Assembly (NCBI GenBank): GCA_030248065.1
Contig: JASAMV010002558.1
Span: 62,001-126,000 of the forward strand
Reading direction: 5' to 3'
Length of the DNA: 64,000 bases
Source: Rhynchonema sp. JSB1_4
Lineage: Eukaryota > Nematoda > Chromadorea > Monhysterida > Xyalidae
Part shown: piece after piece, positions 1-30,200 of the stretch
Position numbering within the stretch: the stretch's first letter is position 1
Layout: each line of letters begins with the position of its first letter
Program-made: the position numbers and the translations under genes
The notes under the pieces: generated by a model
Databases searched by the model: none
Told to the model about the DNA's origin: nothing
What the model saw: the letters and a program-made list of their open reading frames with translations, nothing else

Positions 1-323
1 AAGAAATCGTCGCCGGAACTGAAGTGACCATTCCGGATTTTCGTGAGTTTTCGCGTTTGTGTTTGATGTTCAGTTGAAGAAAGTCAGTTTGGAGCTGAAT
101 GCAGTCAGCCGTTTGATTGTGATAGGATTGGGTCACGGCATGTTCGGTCGTCAAAACCAGTGCCACCTTGCAGTGATAAAACGTCACTGAGAGATTATTG
201 TGATCCATTGTCGATCATTGCACCGTTTTCACAGAGAGTCGCTATGTACATGTAGATGGTGGGTCTGCAACTGTGTGTTTTTTAGCAGAAATTGTGAAAA
301 AAACATGAAAATCTCAATTTCAG

Positions 324-19092
<18,769 letters not shown>

Positions 19093-20140
19093 TTGATTGA
19101 ATCTGCAGAATGCTGTAGTTGATTCTTCGTTATTTGATTTTCGAACCGGTTCTCTGATATTATATGCACATCGTGATGCTGTTTCAGTGTAAATTTATGT
19201 GTTTGGATGTTCCGTTTCAAATATGATTCCCGCTCGATTTCGGAAAAATTCAGTTTTTTGTTGTGCCGTCGGGACGAAGTTGATTGATTGTTGCGTCCCT
19301 GATCTGTCAAGGCCGTGCTCCATACTGCTGATGTTATTACTTTGCTGTTTCTCTGTCTCTGCGCTGGTCCCCGCCTTTGATACGAAAAGTGATACATTGC
19401 ATATTATTATTGATGTTTTTTTTATCTTTTTGATCGATTTTGATAATTTTCCGTTTTTGGCCACACAGTTTTTTCTCATTCGCGTTTGCTCGGCTTGGTT
19501 TTTGCGTTTTCTAATTTTGTTTTTCAGAGCAATCAAATAATGAAAGTTTCCTTGCTGTCTCATGTCATGTGTACTTACATTTTCAATTATATACACAATG
19601 CAACAAAGCGTGCTCGCTTCGAATCTCAGTTTTGTGATTCTGTTTTAACAATTTTTACTTCGTCTAAGCTCTTCTCAATTTACGTAGCCATTGTATCACT
19701 ACGCCGTCTACACAAACCTACATAGAGTTTCACAGCCAAAATTAATGACTTTAAACAATTGTATCGAATCCTGTTGTCCTTCCACGTATAGCGTGCGTGT
19801 AAAGTTCCTTTCCACCCGCAGGTTCAGTGGGCCGCTCTGCTTACATCTCAACGAGTGCTTGTTTATGCTTTCGAAAATCTTTTTTTATTTCTTACACTGT
19901 ATCTATGATCTGTTATTGTTTGTTTCTTGTTGTCTCTTCCTGTTCTCTTACTTTTCTGAATTCTGAATTAGCGTTCTGAATATTTTTCATTCTTTTATTT
20001 CAAAAAATCGTATTTTGATTAAAATTATCATGAGAACACACCTATTCACACAGAAACTGCTTACTACTGCCATATTATTATATACACATTCGATTTGTTG
20101 CCTACTTATGATTGGATGTTTGGTTTCATACAATAATAAA
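19093..20140 (+). other. Probable 3' UTR of the receptor gene
   Basis: AT-rich, non-coding sequence after the stop at 19092. The first clear AATAAA I see downstream is near 20134, which would give a 3' UTR of about 1 kb. Inference only, as no transcript evidence is available. Confidence 0.4.
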
Positions 20141-21716
20141 ACATGAACAAGATTCACTTCATCAAAAAGTTTTTTTCTCGTTATTTATGGAAACACAGAC
20201 AACCTCGGGGTAACTCAGCTGTCCGCACCATTGGTCCAAAAAACTAAACTTTACCCTTGTTGTTTATGCTGATAAAACAAAAGTACAATGTTTACAAGCA
20301 CATAAATAACCCTAAGCACTACGGCACACACAACTGAACAACTACACACCAGTATTACACCCATATGTTCTAAAAATATAATTTGCTCGGTGGTGCAAAG
20401 AGCTCTTATCTTTTGGTCCCAGAAATTAGCTGTTATCAAGCATAGTGCACAGATCGGGCAAAAATGTTATAGTCACATAATTCTCTCGGACGTCGTTACA
20501 CATTGTGTAAAGTCACGTAGTGGCACGTCAGCAAGCCTATAAATTCGGATATGGTTAAGACCCAAATTTTCGATTGGTTGGGATTCTGATAGATAGCGGA
20601 GGTTGCGTCCCGAGCCAAGGGCTCTTTTTTGCCAGCGTGTAAATCCCGACACTTTTTTGAAAAATGTCCCAAATAGATCCCCTGTGGATCGAAAGTGCGT
20701 CTCTGACATGGAAGCTTTCCGACTGTCATTGCCTTACCTGAAACATTTTCATCGTGACACTACTGCTGCAACAAGATTTAGAACAATTTTTAAGCATTTG
20801 CAAGTTTTGATGACGGAAGCAGTATAACTTTTTCACAAATTATTCGCCTGGGATTTATGGGTGTGAAGAAGTGGAAAGAGAGAAATTAAACCCTTATTCG
20901 GCTGTGGGGTATGCTTCGTGCTGAAAATCCGGTAGATGCTATGGCTCAGCTGCAGTATTTGTGTGCTCACCATGCGGTCCAACGCTCAGCGGGAGGTTTA
21001 TTTTTTGCCAAAAAGTTTCAATTTTCTGACTTCCGTCCGCTTTCATACAATTTCACTCGACCATGTTGTGCATAAGGTTCGGTTTAGCAGCCAACCAGCT
21101 GACAAACTGTGCTAGTGCAATCATGTGCCTGTTTTTTATTCCATTTTTATGACGACTTTAGGCCCGCTTGTCAATGCTAAAGGATCGAATATCATGAGCC
21201 AGGACTGCACTATTAGCAGACACGCACGTCAGTTTGGCTCTAATTAAAGCTGAAGTTCATCTATTATGTAAACGGTAGCAGCAATAACCGATCTCGATAA
21301 TATGAAAGCAACTTTGCAGCCACGCTGTGTGATGCCTGCACGCGAGCAGGTTAACCTGGATGGTTGGGTTTTCATTACGTGTACATACGTATGTACAGGC
21401 AATCCGCCAACTCATGGCACTCAACACACACAGGCTGCACGCTACATTGCGACCATCAATGAATACGTTTATTCTCTGCAGTCATCCGTTGAAACATCCC
21501 CAAATTTTTCAACAGTGCAGAAAAGTGTTATGGCAAGCAGCAAATAAAAATCGTACAAATTAAAAAGGAGTCATCAAAGTATGACACGCACCCAAAGTGT
21601 ACGCTTTGTTTAGAAAATGGCGTGTGCTGCTGCATGCGCTGTGTGTATAAAAAGTGCCATGAGCCGATGGATTGCCTATATGTATGTAGGTACGCAGGCC
21701 GGTATGCATCTTGCTG

Positions 21717-21893
21717 TCGTGATCGGGGTGCAAAATGAATTGGGCCATTTTTTGCGATTTTTTGTTTCTGTAATTTTGTCCGGTTAGAATTTGAGCTGTG
21801 AGAAGCTGCAACAATACACTGGACAAAATCACAGAAACAACGACGTCGCAAGGCACGGCCCAACCCATTTTGCACCCACGACCACACCCGACA
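21717..21893. mobile_element. Foldback MITE-like palindrome
   Basis: Two imperfect inverted arms of about 65-70 bp (21717-21781 and 21824-21893) surround a spacer of about 40 bp. The outer arm reads GGTGCAAAATG on the left and its complement CATTTTGCACC on the right. The inner arm carries GTTTCTGTAATTTTGTCC against GGACAAAATCACAGAAAC. No coding capacity; target duplication not resolved. Confidence 0.6.
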
Positions 21894-23003
21894 AAGCCCG
21901 GACCTGACCATGCCGCAGAGATACCGACCATAATGTTGCATCAAGCTTTTGTGATGATGTTGATGAGATGATAATGCATGCAGAAAAATATGGCTCCGAA
22001 ACTTTTTAAATTATTATGCTTCATTTCCCTTGTCTTGCCTTTCTCATTTTCTGAAGAACGTCGGTTTGTAGGGCATAGTCAGCAACGGTTTTAGTGCCCC
22101 TGTGCCAGAGTGCACTTTGTTTTTTTTTGTTTTGTCGACTGAATAGAGTTGGAGTCTGTCAAGTGATACAGATCCGACCCAGAGCTAACCAAGCCAGCAG
22201 CTCAATGAATAAAGTGGCGGCTGGTCAATAAAAAGCGACCTCGTTGCGACGTTAAATTTCCGGTGTGTATTGCATCAATGCTGCAGACGTTTCAGCTACG
22301 GACGAGGGTAGAAAAAACAAGTTTATTATTTATTTCAAAGCGTATTACGCTCACACACTTCGCAGCTACGTTTTCGAGAGGCCCAAGGTCTTTAAGTGCG
22401 CTTTTTTCACTTTCATACTTTGTCGCCAGATACTTCAAATCATTGTAAATGTACACAGTGCTATAATCGCTCAGAAATAAATTCTCACCTTGTTCAATTA
22501 ATCATCTCAGTTTTTCAAATATATTCACGTCGTTCTGCATGCCCGACCCGGGCGGAGAACGTTTCATACATGCCCATACATGTGTAAGCGGCAGGCGTGA
22601 GACCACGATGTGACTTTCATTATACTACTGCACATACATAAGACACATCCGAAGAACGAGCTCGCTGCGCTGCACCAAGTTGTGTTGTTTTTTCGCAAAT
22701 TCTTTTTACCGGAGCGCACGCGCACATTTTTCCCAATTGCATGCAAAGTTTGCGCTTCTTTTCGCTGTCACTTGCTGTTCACATTTATAATAGTTACATA
22801 GCTTGCCTACAGTAACTTGATACATACTATACAGTATACTGCTATCAGACTGGGTGATTTGGTTACCACCGTTTGGTTTGAAATTGAACAGTTTCGAGGA
22901 CCAAACCGAGCCAAGGCCCTGAATTGGGACACATCTGCTTGCATATCGAGTCTGCATGCTGCACCCATTTCCCGCATTCGCTGTAATACACGAATTATAA
23001 CCT

Positions 23004-24650
23004 CAGCGATTAGGCTGCGATTAGATAAATGCGGAATGCAGAAATTGGTGAGCAGATAAAGGCGGAATGGCAAATTTCTGCATTCCGCATTCCGCGTTTA
23101 TCTGCTCGCCTTTGCGGAATGGTGCCTGCTTGGGTGCGTGACGATGACAACTTCCAGCGTGCTGACCTCAAATGTTGCGTGTTAAAGGGGAAATTGCACA
23201 TTTCTAATCGCCCTTCAAGTTTTACAAGTGCTTGGACAGCAATGTGGGCATCACAAAAGTCAAATCACTTTGTTTAGGGCTCCACCAGATAGACCCGAAA
23301 CCCGAAACCCGAAACATAATTATTTTCTATGTCCATGTTTCGGGTTTCGGGTTTTGCAAAAAAAACCCGAAACCCGAAACACAAAGCATGATAATCGAAA
23401 ATGTTTCGGTCTTGCCACTTGTAGCTGACGTGCACAATTTATACAGTAAGTCGAAACATTTTCGATTGTCATTCTTCGTGTTTCGGGTTTCGGGTTTTTT
23501 TTCAAAACCCGAAACCCGAAACATGGACATAGAAAAAATTTATATTTCGTGTTTCGGGTTTCGGGTCTATCTGGTGGAGCCCATAGTGTTTCCTTTTTAT
23601 GCAAGTCAAAGGAAACAAGCTACCCCACGTTATAACTCAACTCCAGTTTGGGGTCGAGATTTCAGAAACCAATGAAAGAGATTAAGAATGTGTCCTTGTT
23701 GATCCAAGCACGACACTCAGCAGCAAACATGGTGAAATGTTTCATTGACATGCTGGCAGCACACACGCACAAAGCTCACAGCGAGCATGTGAAACATTGT
23801 TGTTGTTAGATTCCACAGGCAAACTTTGACACGTTTTTGCCAGCTGCTTAATTGAATCGAAATTGTAATCTCGACCTCAACTAGAAGTTCAGTTATAACA
23901 CGGGCCCGCGCGTTTCCTTGGACCAAGAAAAACAGGAAACACTATATAAGCTCTCAAACATGTACCGAGGAGATTCCGTTTTAGACAAGCCACTGGGAAC
24001 AAAATTCGGCGCGGACCGGCCGAATTTCTACCTGCGCATTCAGGCAAATTGCCTGATCAAAAAGCTCTCAAGGCGATGGAATGTTTCGCAGGATTTTTGA
24101 AACTCACTAACTATAGAATTTCGCTTTTCTTTTTATTTCGAAGTTCAACGAATTGTTCCAACGTGTCTGCTAAATGTTTCATGCTCTGCTTGTCACGCTG
24201 GAACAATTCGTCGAAATTCGAAATATAAAGAAAAGCGAAATTCTATAGTTAGTGAGTTTCAAGAATCATGCGAAACATTCTATCGCCTTGACAGCTTTTT
24301 GATCAGGCAGTTTGCCTGAATGCGCAGGTAGAAATTCGGCCGGTCCGCGCTGAATTTTCTTCCTGATTGTTCCCTTTAAACTGCTTCTCCTGGGTACACG
24401 TTTGATAGTTTGTACCAAGTGATTTGACTTTCATGATGCCCACACGACTGTCTAAACACCTGTGGAGTTTGAAAAGCGATTAGGAATGCGCAATTTGCCC
24501 TTTAACGCAAACAGCCACTGAGGTGTTTGACCAAATGCATAAATTTACTTGCAGAAATTCAAAATTCCGCAAAGGTGAGCAGATAAACGCGGAATGCGGA
24601 ATACAGAAATTTGCCATTCCGCATTTATCTGCTCGCAGCCTTATCTGTTC
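23004..24650. mobile_element. Large nested foldback element
   Basis: The left side (23004-23276) and right side (about 24405-24650) are inverted copies: GCGTTTATCTGCTCGCCTTT at about 23093 matches AAAGGTGAGCAGATAAACGC at about 24571, and AAAGTCAAATCACTT at about 23257 matches AAGTGATTTGACTTT at about 24418. The inner part continues as a second arm pair, about 23938-24165 and 24185-24420, sharing for example GCGGACCGGCCGAATTTC. The left arm looks interrupted by about 660 bp (23277-23937), of which 23277-23582 is itself a palindrome. No protein is encoded. Confidence 0.7.
23277..23582. mobile_element. 306-bp palindromic element with CCCGAAA repeats
   Basis: Ends are exact inverted repeats (GGGCTCCACCAGATAGACCC and its complement). 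Inside, runs of CCCGAAA on one side face TTTCGGG on the other. It lies inside the left arm of the larger foldback structure, so it probably inserted later. Confidence 0.7.
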
Positions 24651-25345
24651 TGGGCCAAATTTAGACAAAGTGCTTTTCAAGCTGAGATCGAAGATTCGCG
24701 GCTACACACATAAAAAGATGATTGATATTGATACTTTATGCCTTTTACTTTCCAGCAACAACACCAGCACTTTTTGCATGAATGTACACTTGGTGTTGCA
24801 GCACCTGTATCTCATCACAAAAGAATTTATAGTGCGCCACTCGCCCGGTCATAATGTCCGTAACAGTTCACGTCAGCTTGAATGTGAAAAGAGTGAAGTG
24901 CATTTGTTCCAGACATTCATGCCAGACCATTACTTATGAAACACATTTCTCTCCGCCCTTTTCCACTGTGCATAATCATGCCGCGTTAGGCTGTGGTGAT
25001 GCACAAAAATCTGCATGAACCTTGCTATCATATTGCTTTAACAGTCACGCATTTTTTACCTTTCTCATGCACCAAATTCATTGCAAGTGCACCGCAATTT
25101 CACTGACCAAAAATACATTGTTGCAGGCTGAAACCAGCAATTGGCAGCCACCCAGCACACGCAACTGAAGCGAGCGCTGGTTTGGTTTTGAATGTAATTT
25201 TACACTCGACCAGTCTCGGGCGCTACGATTACGATTACTGTCGCATTATATTCAGTTTGTACGAGCGTAAATTGTTAAAATATCGCAACAGTTCGATTAG
25301 AATTTTATTGCTCGCATGAAGTAGGAATTCATAACCGATACAAAA

Positions 25346-26410
25346 ATGCTGCGCTCAACTACTGCGAGAGTGAGTGATATTTATTTGCACCAAATCGATT
25401 AAATTCATAATTTTCTTAATGCCAGACCAAAATTTTAATGTTTTTTTATTTCCAGTTGCTCCGTGCGCTAACCAAGCCTCTCACAGCGGAGGCTACAGTT
25501 TGTGTGCAACATCAGCAAAAACGCGCCGTCAAATCTTACTGGGCACAAAGCAGACTGAATGAAGTCAACGGAAACAATACCCTCTCTACCGGTGGGTGCG
25601 AATAAAAAGTAATCGAAAATGTTTGTGTCTGCTAATACTTTTTAGTGACATTCTTGAAACAAAGCGAACAAAAATTATTGCAATCGCTCACCAGTCATCA
25701 AAACATCAACAAATACAGTCTTCACAGAGACACCTTTTTGATGAAAGCAATACAATATGACCGACAGTTCCCATGAGTACCAGTACTATTAGTTGATCTC
25801 GCTTTGAGTTCCTTGCAGTGCCCTGTCCCACGTAGCATCACAATAAAGAAGCCAGACTCTACAATGAAACATCACCCGTTTTTTGAATTGCAGAAGAGAT
25901 CAGTCCCGCGCAGACAGTGTTCACGCACGCAGCCGCCCAATCAGCGCAAGTGCGCGGTGCAGTCGACCTGAACAGCGAGGAAAGTCGAGCGCCAATTCAA
26001 AATCAGAAATTGATCGGCGGACATTATCGCGAACGGCAGTTTGTCGACTGCGAGCTCACCGACGGAGTGTTTGAGCTGTGCAAATTCACTCGCGTCAAAG
26101 TGAATGGCGGAAAGTTCCACTCTTGTGAAGTGCATCAGTCCGATTTCCTATCGGGCACTTTCGACTGTTGCACGTTGGAAGCATCCAGTTTTGTTGGCGG
26201 CGAGTTCTGGCGAAGCAGCTTGACCGCATGTACGAATCGGAACGGAAACTTCCGGCACTGCGTTAGGAAATGAATTGAAGAGGATGCACGCGGTTTTTGG
26301 AGGGTTTGGTGACTTTTATGACTTGAATTGTTGTGGGTTTGTTTTTTGCTCATTTCCAGTTCAACACGCACAATAATGTGGAACTGTACTTTTACATGTG
26401 CGGACTGTAA
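25346..26410 (+). CDS. Pentapeptide-repeat-like protein, probably mitochondrial
   Basis: Four exons: 25346-25369, 25456-25591, 25894-26261, 26360-26410; 192 codons, all phases consistent. The N-terminus (MLRSTTARLLRALTKPLTAE) is rich in Arg, Ser, Thr and Leu with no acid before the final Glu, which resembles a mitochondrial targeting peptide. From about residue 100 the chain falls into 15-residue units, each three pentapeptides, starting with an aromatic-containing pair and ending Gly or Gly-Gly: VFELCKFTRVKVNGG, KFHSCEVHQSDFLSG, TFDCCTLEASSFVGG, EFWRSSLTACTNRNG, NFRHC. This pattern predicts a beta-solenoid. I do not recognise a characterised orthologue and assign no function. The last exon is inferred from a good acceptor (TTTCCAG) and phase; reading through instead would end two codons later at TGA 26270-26272. 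Confidence 0.7.
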
Positions 26411-27237
26411 ACATTTCTAGAAAACTATTTTTGTTCAGTTTTAAGTCTGCTTTTGTGCGTCTGCATCATCTGACTTGCTATGACCGTGCAACACATACAT
26501 TTTATTCATTTTATTTGTGCTTTTTTCAGATTCACATTTTATTCATTTTATTTGTGCTTTTTCAGATTCTTCATTTTTTTCATACAGTATGTCAGGGTAA
26601 CACAGGTGCAGAATTTTTTGTACCATGACATTATTATATGAGTTGATTATCAAAGTTCAAATTTCTGTTGAATATTGAATTTGAATGTTTAGTCATTGTC
26701 GATAGCAATCAAAACTGCGTATAATAGGCGTTTTATCTGGACATTAATTGGCCTATTTTTCTTTTTATTTGTTTTCCCGGTTGTCATACTTACCCTTCAT
26801 ATTTTCTGCATTCATTTTCGTGGAGATATTTTTGGCTATACCTACTCTTGTACAGGTGGCCTTTCACTTACTGCCTTTTCGTGGGGTTGGAATAACCATT
26901 GTTTTCTTGCTGTATGAACATTTTACGAGGTATTCAATATAAAAATTGTAAGAATAAAATACAATGGGAAAGAGAATGTGGTGTGATAAAAAAGATATAT
27001 AGCACAAGATTTGCGCATAAAAATCACAGATAAATTGTTATGGCGGACCGTGATAAAAATACAAAATTAGTAAAAAAAATAAGTGAACATTAGTCTTGCT
27101 CATAGAGCACCAAGGGTTCGTTGGCAACTGTCACGGAATGTACGGTCATGTCCTGGCACTCCTGTGAGAAGGGAAGAGGAGCTTGGCTTGCATGGGCTGG
27201 CTTCGCCCTAATGCGTCACATATTTCAATTTTTTAGT
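26411..27237. other. Spacer between convergent genes
   Basis: The stops of the pentapeptide-like gene (plus) and the fucokinase gene (minus) face each other 827 bp apart. A direct duplication of about 35 bp (CATTTTATTCATTTTATTTG) lies at 26498-26568. AATAAA at 26953 could serve the plus-strand gene. No other gene seen. Confidence 0.55.
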
Positions 27238-30200
27238 TTACTTCAAACGTAAATCCGAAACCGTAATGTTCCCAACCTTAATATCGTTTGACCGCAGCAC
27301 GTCTTCCACATCCTTTCTGGTCTTGTTCTTGTTCAACAGAAGGTACAGATAGCCTCCACCACCTGTTCAAAGACGGATAAATTGTATTTTTGTGAACAAA
27401 AAGACAAAACCAACAAAATCAAAACACTTTTATCATCAATATCAAACTAACCAGCTCCGGCCAGCCACCCTACCATAATGATGTTCTGATCATATAAGAG
27501 GGTGAGCAATCGGTTCACGTAGACCGGATTCGAACCCGGCGCCATCTTGATCTTCTGCTGCCAGTAGTCGCGTGCACAATCCGCCATCGTCGATAGACAT
27601 TCTGCAACTGAGTGTATGGGGTGGACGAAAAGTTTCTCATATTACAATTTTGTTGTCAAGCGATTCACAGCGAATACACCTCTGTGGGGGTTAAGTGAGT
27701 GGCGCAACGACAGTCTACCACATCCAGTATCAAGTGCAATGGTCAAAATTGACGGTTCCCGATCGTGTCACTAAAAATAGGGTAGACCGCGAAGTGCAAA
27801 ACGAGAACGCTCAAACCCTCAATCTGTCCATCTATATTATGATGTTTCACAGCCTTGGCACACCGCTCCGCCGTTACCACCAGTGCTTGCACAGTGTGCA
27901 CCACGTGTGATTGACGACTGAACCATTGTCGCACGACTTCCTGAAGGAATAAAGTGAAATGTTGACTATTGGTTTGACCACCGGTGTCAAACTTGGTCTG
28001 GTCTTTTCTTATGCACGCCACGTTTTAATGAAAAATAGTACCTGCTATTGGTCGCACAATGACTTTATAAGAATTGTTCAAATTTTTTTCCTGAATCGCA
28101 AAGCGGGCAGGAACTTCTTCCCCAATACATGGGCGATGAAGAAATTTCAGACCTGCGGCAACGTGGTTGATCTGCTAAATTATTTTCAGCAAAATGTTAG
28201 AATCACAAAAGCACAGAGAAGAGTGATGAACGTGGAAATCAGGATTGATTTTGAGAACAAACACCAAAAACAATTCAGAAGTCTAAAACTTCAGCCGGCT
28301 ATTCACCTGCAGTAGATTCTTTGCCAGTCGCGTCTTGCCCGTGTAGACCAACAGCAAGCGGTCATTCAAGACTTGTTCCAATTCTTGGCTGCATGCCAAG
28401 TGTTCCACCGAAATCCGGGTGTCACGAAAACGACCGATTTTTAGTGCCGGTACCAGACCGCCGACCTGATCCTGCCAGCCACCACCCGTCGTTAGCAATT
28501 GCTCGACGTAAAGCACCTGAGAAGGATCTGAAGGCATTCGTTACCCGATGTACTTGTCCAGTAGAGTAGTTTTGCACAGTTGCGGTAACTGTGTACCTTT
28601 TGGTATTGGTACCTTTTCAAGTAAGTGTCTGTCGACAATCTTGCGCTTGCCCTTTCTGTAGTGAGCACATTTCCGGGCCTGGGACCTGGCTTCATTGCAG
28701 GAACCAGAATCTCAAATTTCTGTCATCTCACCGCAGACACGATATTTTCACTGTGATACATCATCTATACTACTAAAACAGGAAGACGTATGTATGTATG
28801 TCTGTGTGTCTGTGGCCCCCTCCCTCGGAAGGGCGGACGGGTCAATTTTCACGGGTAGCTTTGGGTATGCTAACGGGTCTTCGGGGGGGGGGGGCACGGC
28901 ACGGGCGCGGCGCTGTAGCCGGGCCGTAGGCACGGGTCCCGTCTAGTACCACCAAATGCAGATTGTAAGCAAAAATCAAGGTCCACCAACCCCGTGAATC
29001 AGACTATCCACATCAACGTCAATTCCCGCACAGCGATACACCACGGCAAGTAGACATCCCATCAAGATGCTGCTCGTGCCAAGACCTATGTTGCAAAAGT
29101 TTTGATGTCAAGTTTCAGGCATTTTGACAAAAGCGGCAAAATGCATTGGCTCACCAGACCCAGGTGGCAGATTCGACCAGGATTCGATTTCCAAACCACG
29201 AAATCCGTTGCCAAGCTTCGACTCCAGTTGATCGCCGATCGATCGTTCGCTATTCAAATCGATCAATTTCGTCGCGATCATTATGGCGCAAATTAGTGCC
29301 CCTGAAAACGTTAGTTAAGATAAAAAGGTTAATTTTCCTTGAAATCAATACTTTCTCACATACCGGGTGCTCCAGGATTCGAATAACACGTCATGTCTGA
29401 CAGTTGCGAAAATGTCAGCTCTTCATCAGTTCGACCCTCATTCTTGATCACAATTTTTAGACCGATGAAAGTGGACACTTTACGGCATTTCGCACCCATC
29501 GGACGCTGAAAACGGGACACACATTTTTTTATCAATGTTCAATTGACATGACATCGAGCTGGGCGTTCCCAGGCGGCTGATGGACAATTTTTACGCTGGG
29601 GGGCATCCGCAAATCTACAAAATATACCCAAAACTGAGGAAAGTCGCGTGACCAAGGCCGATCACTCTGCTTGGTCACCGAAGCCCTCGTTTGCAGGGGG
29701 TGTCGATGACAATAACCCGCAACAAAGTGTAAGCAGATTTTCACCTTTGCATCAATCAACACAGCCATATTGCACACAGCAGCATTCCCACATTCATACG
29801 TGATGGGTGGCGTATCTGACCAACCGCCAGCGATGTCAATACGACATGCGCAATCCGCACAATGCCATGGGGCTGAGTCGGACTTGGGTCGGGGCACGAG
29901 GCACATGTGCTGGAAAGGGGCGTCATGTGATTGACGCGAAAGGGTGAGGGTTCCGTTTCACCAACTGATGATGACCTGGTGCACCACCTGTCTGTGAGAG
30001 AGCAGGTTGAAACCGGCAATACTCGTCGCTCAGAGTTCTTATTATGGACAATTGTTTTTTGGGTTACGTGACCAGCTGGGGCACGGCTCGCGTCTGTGAA
30101 AACAGAGACACTCAAGAAACGGAGAACATAGGCAGATTGCTGATAAAATCATGTCCCCCGACGTGAAAGTAACTCGATTCCGTCAAGATTAGAAACGTAT

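Larger units (their letters stand above)
20141..25345. other. Intergenic region rich in palindromes
   Basis: No gene recognised. It holds an inverted repeat at 21717-21893 and a large nested foldback structure at 23004-24650, both listed separately. The remaining sequence is unremarkable. Confidence 0.6.

Noticed and set aside
23284..23575. Telomere-like repeats (CCCGAAA)
   Set aside because: Only a few units, arranged as inverted arms of a palindrome rather than a directional array.
27515..27545. tRNA-like B box (GGTTCGAATCC on the minus strand)
   Set aside because: It lies inside a fucokinase exon coding [11 protein letters not shown]; no A box or cloverleaf pairing around it.
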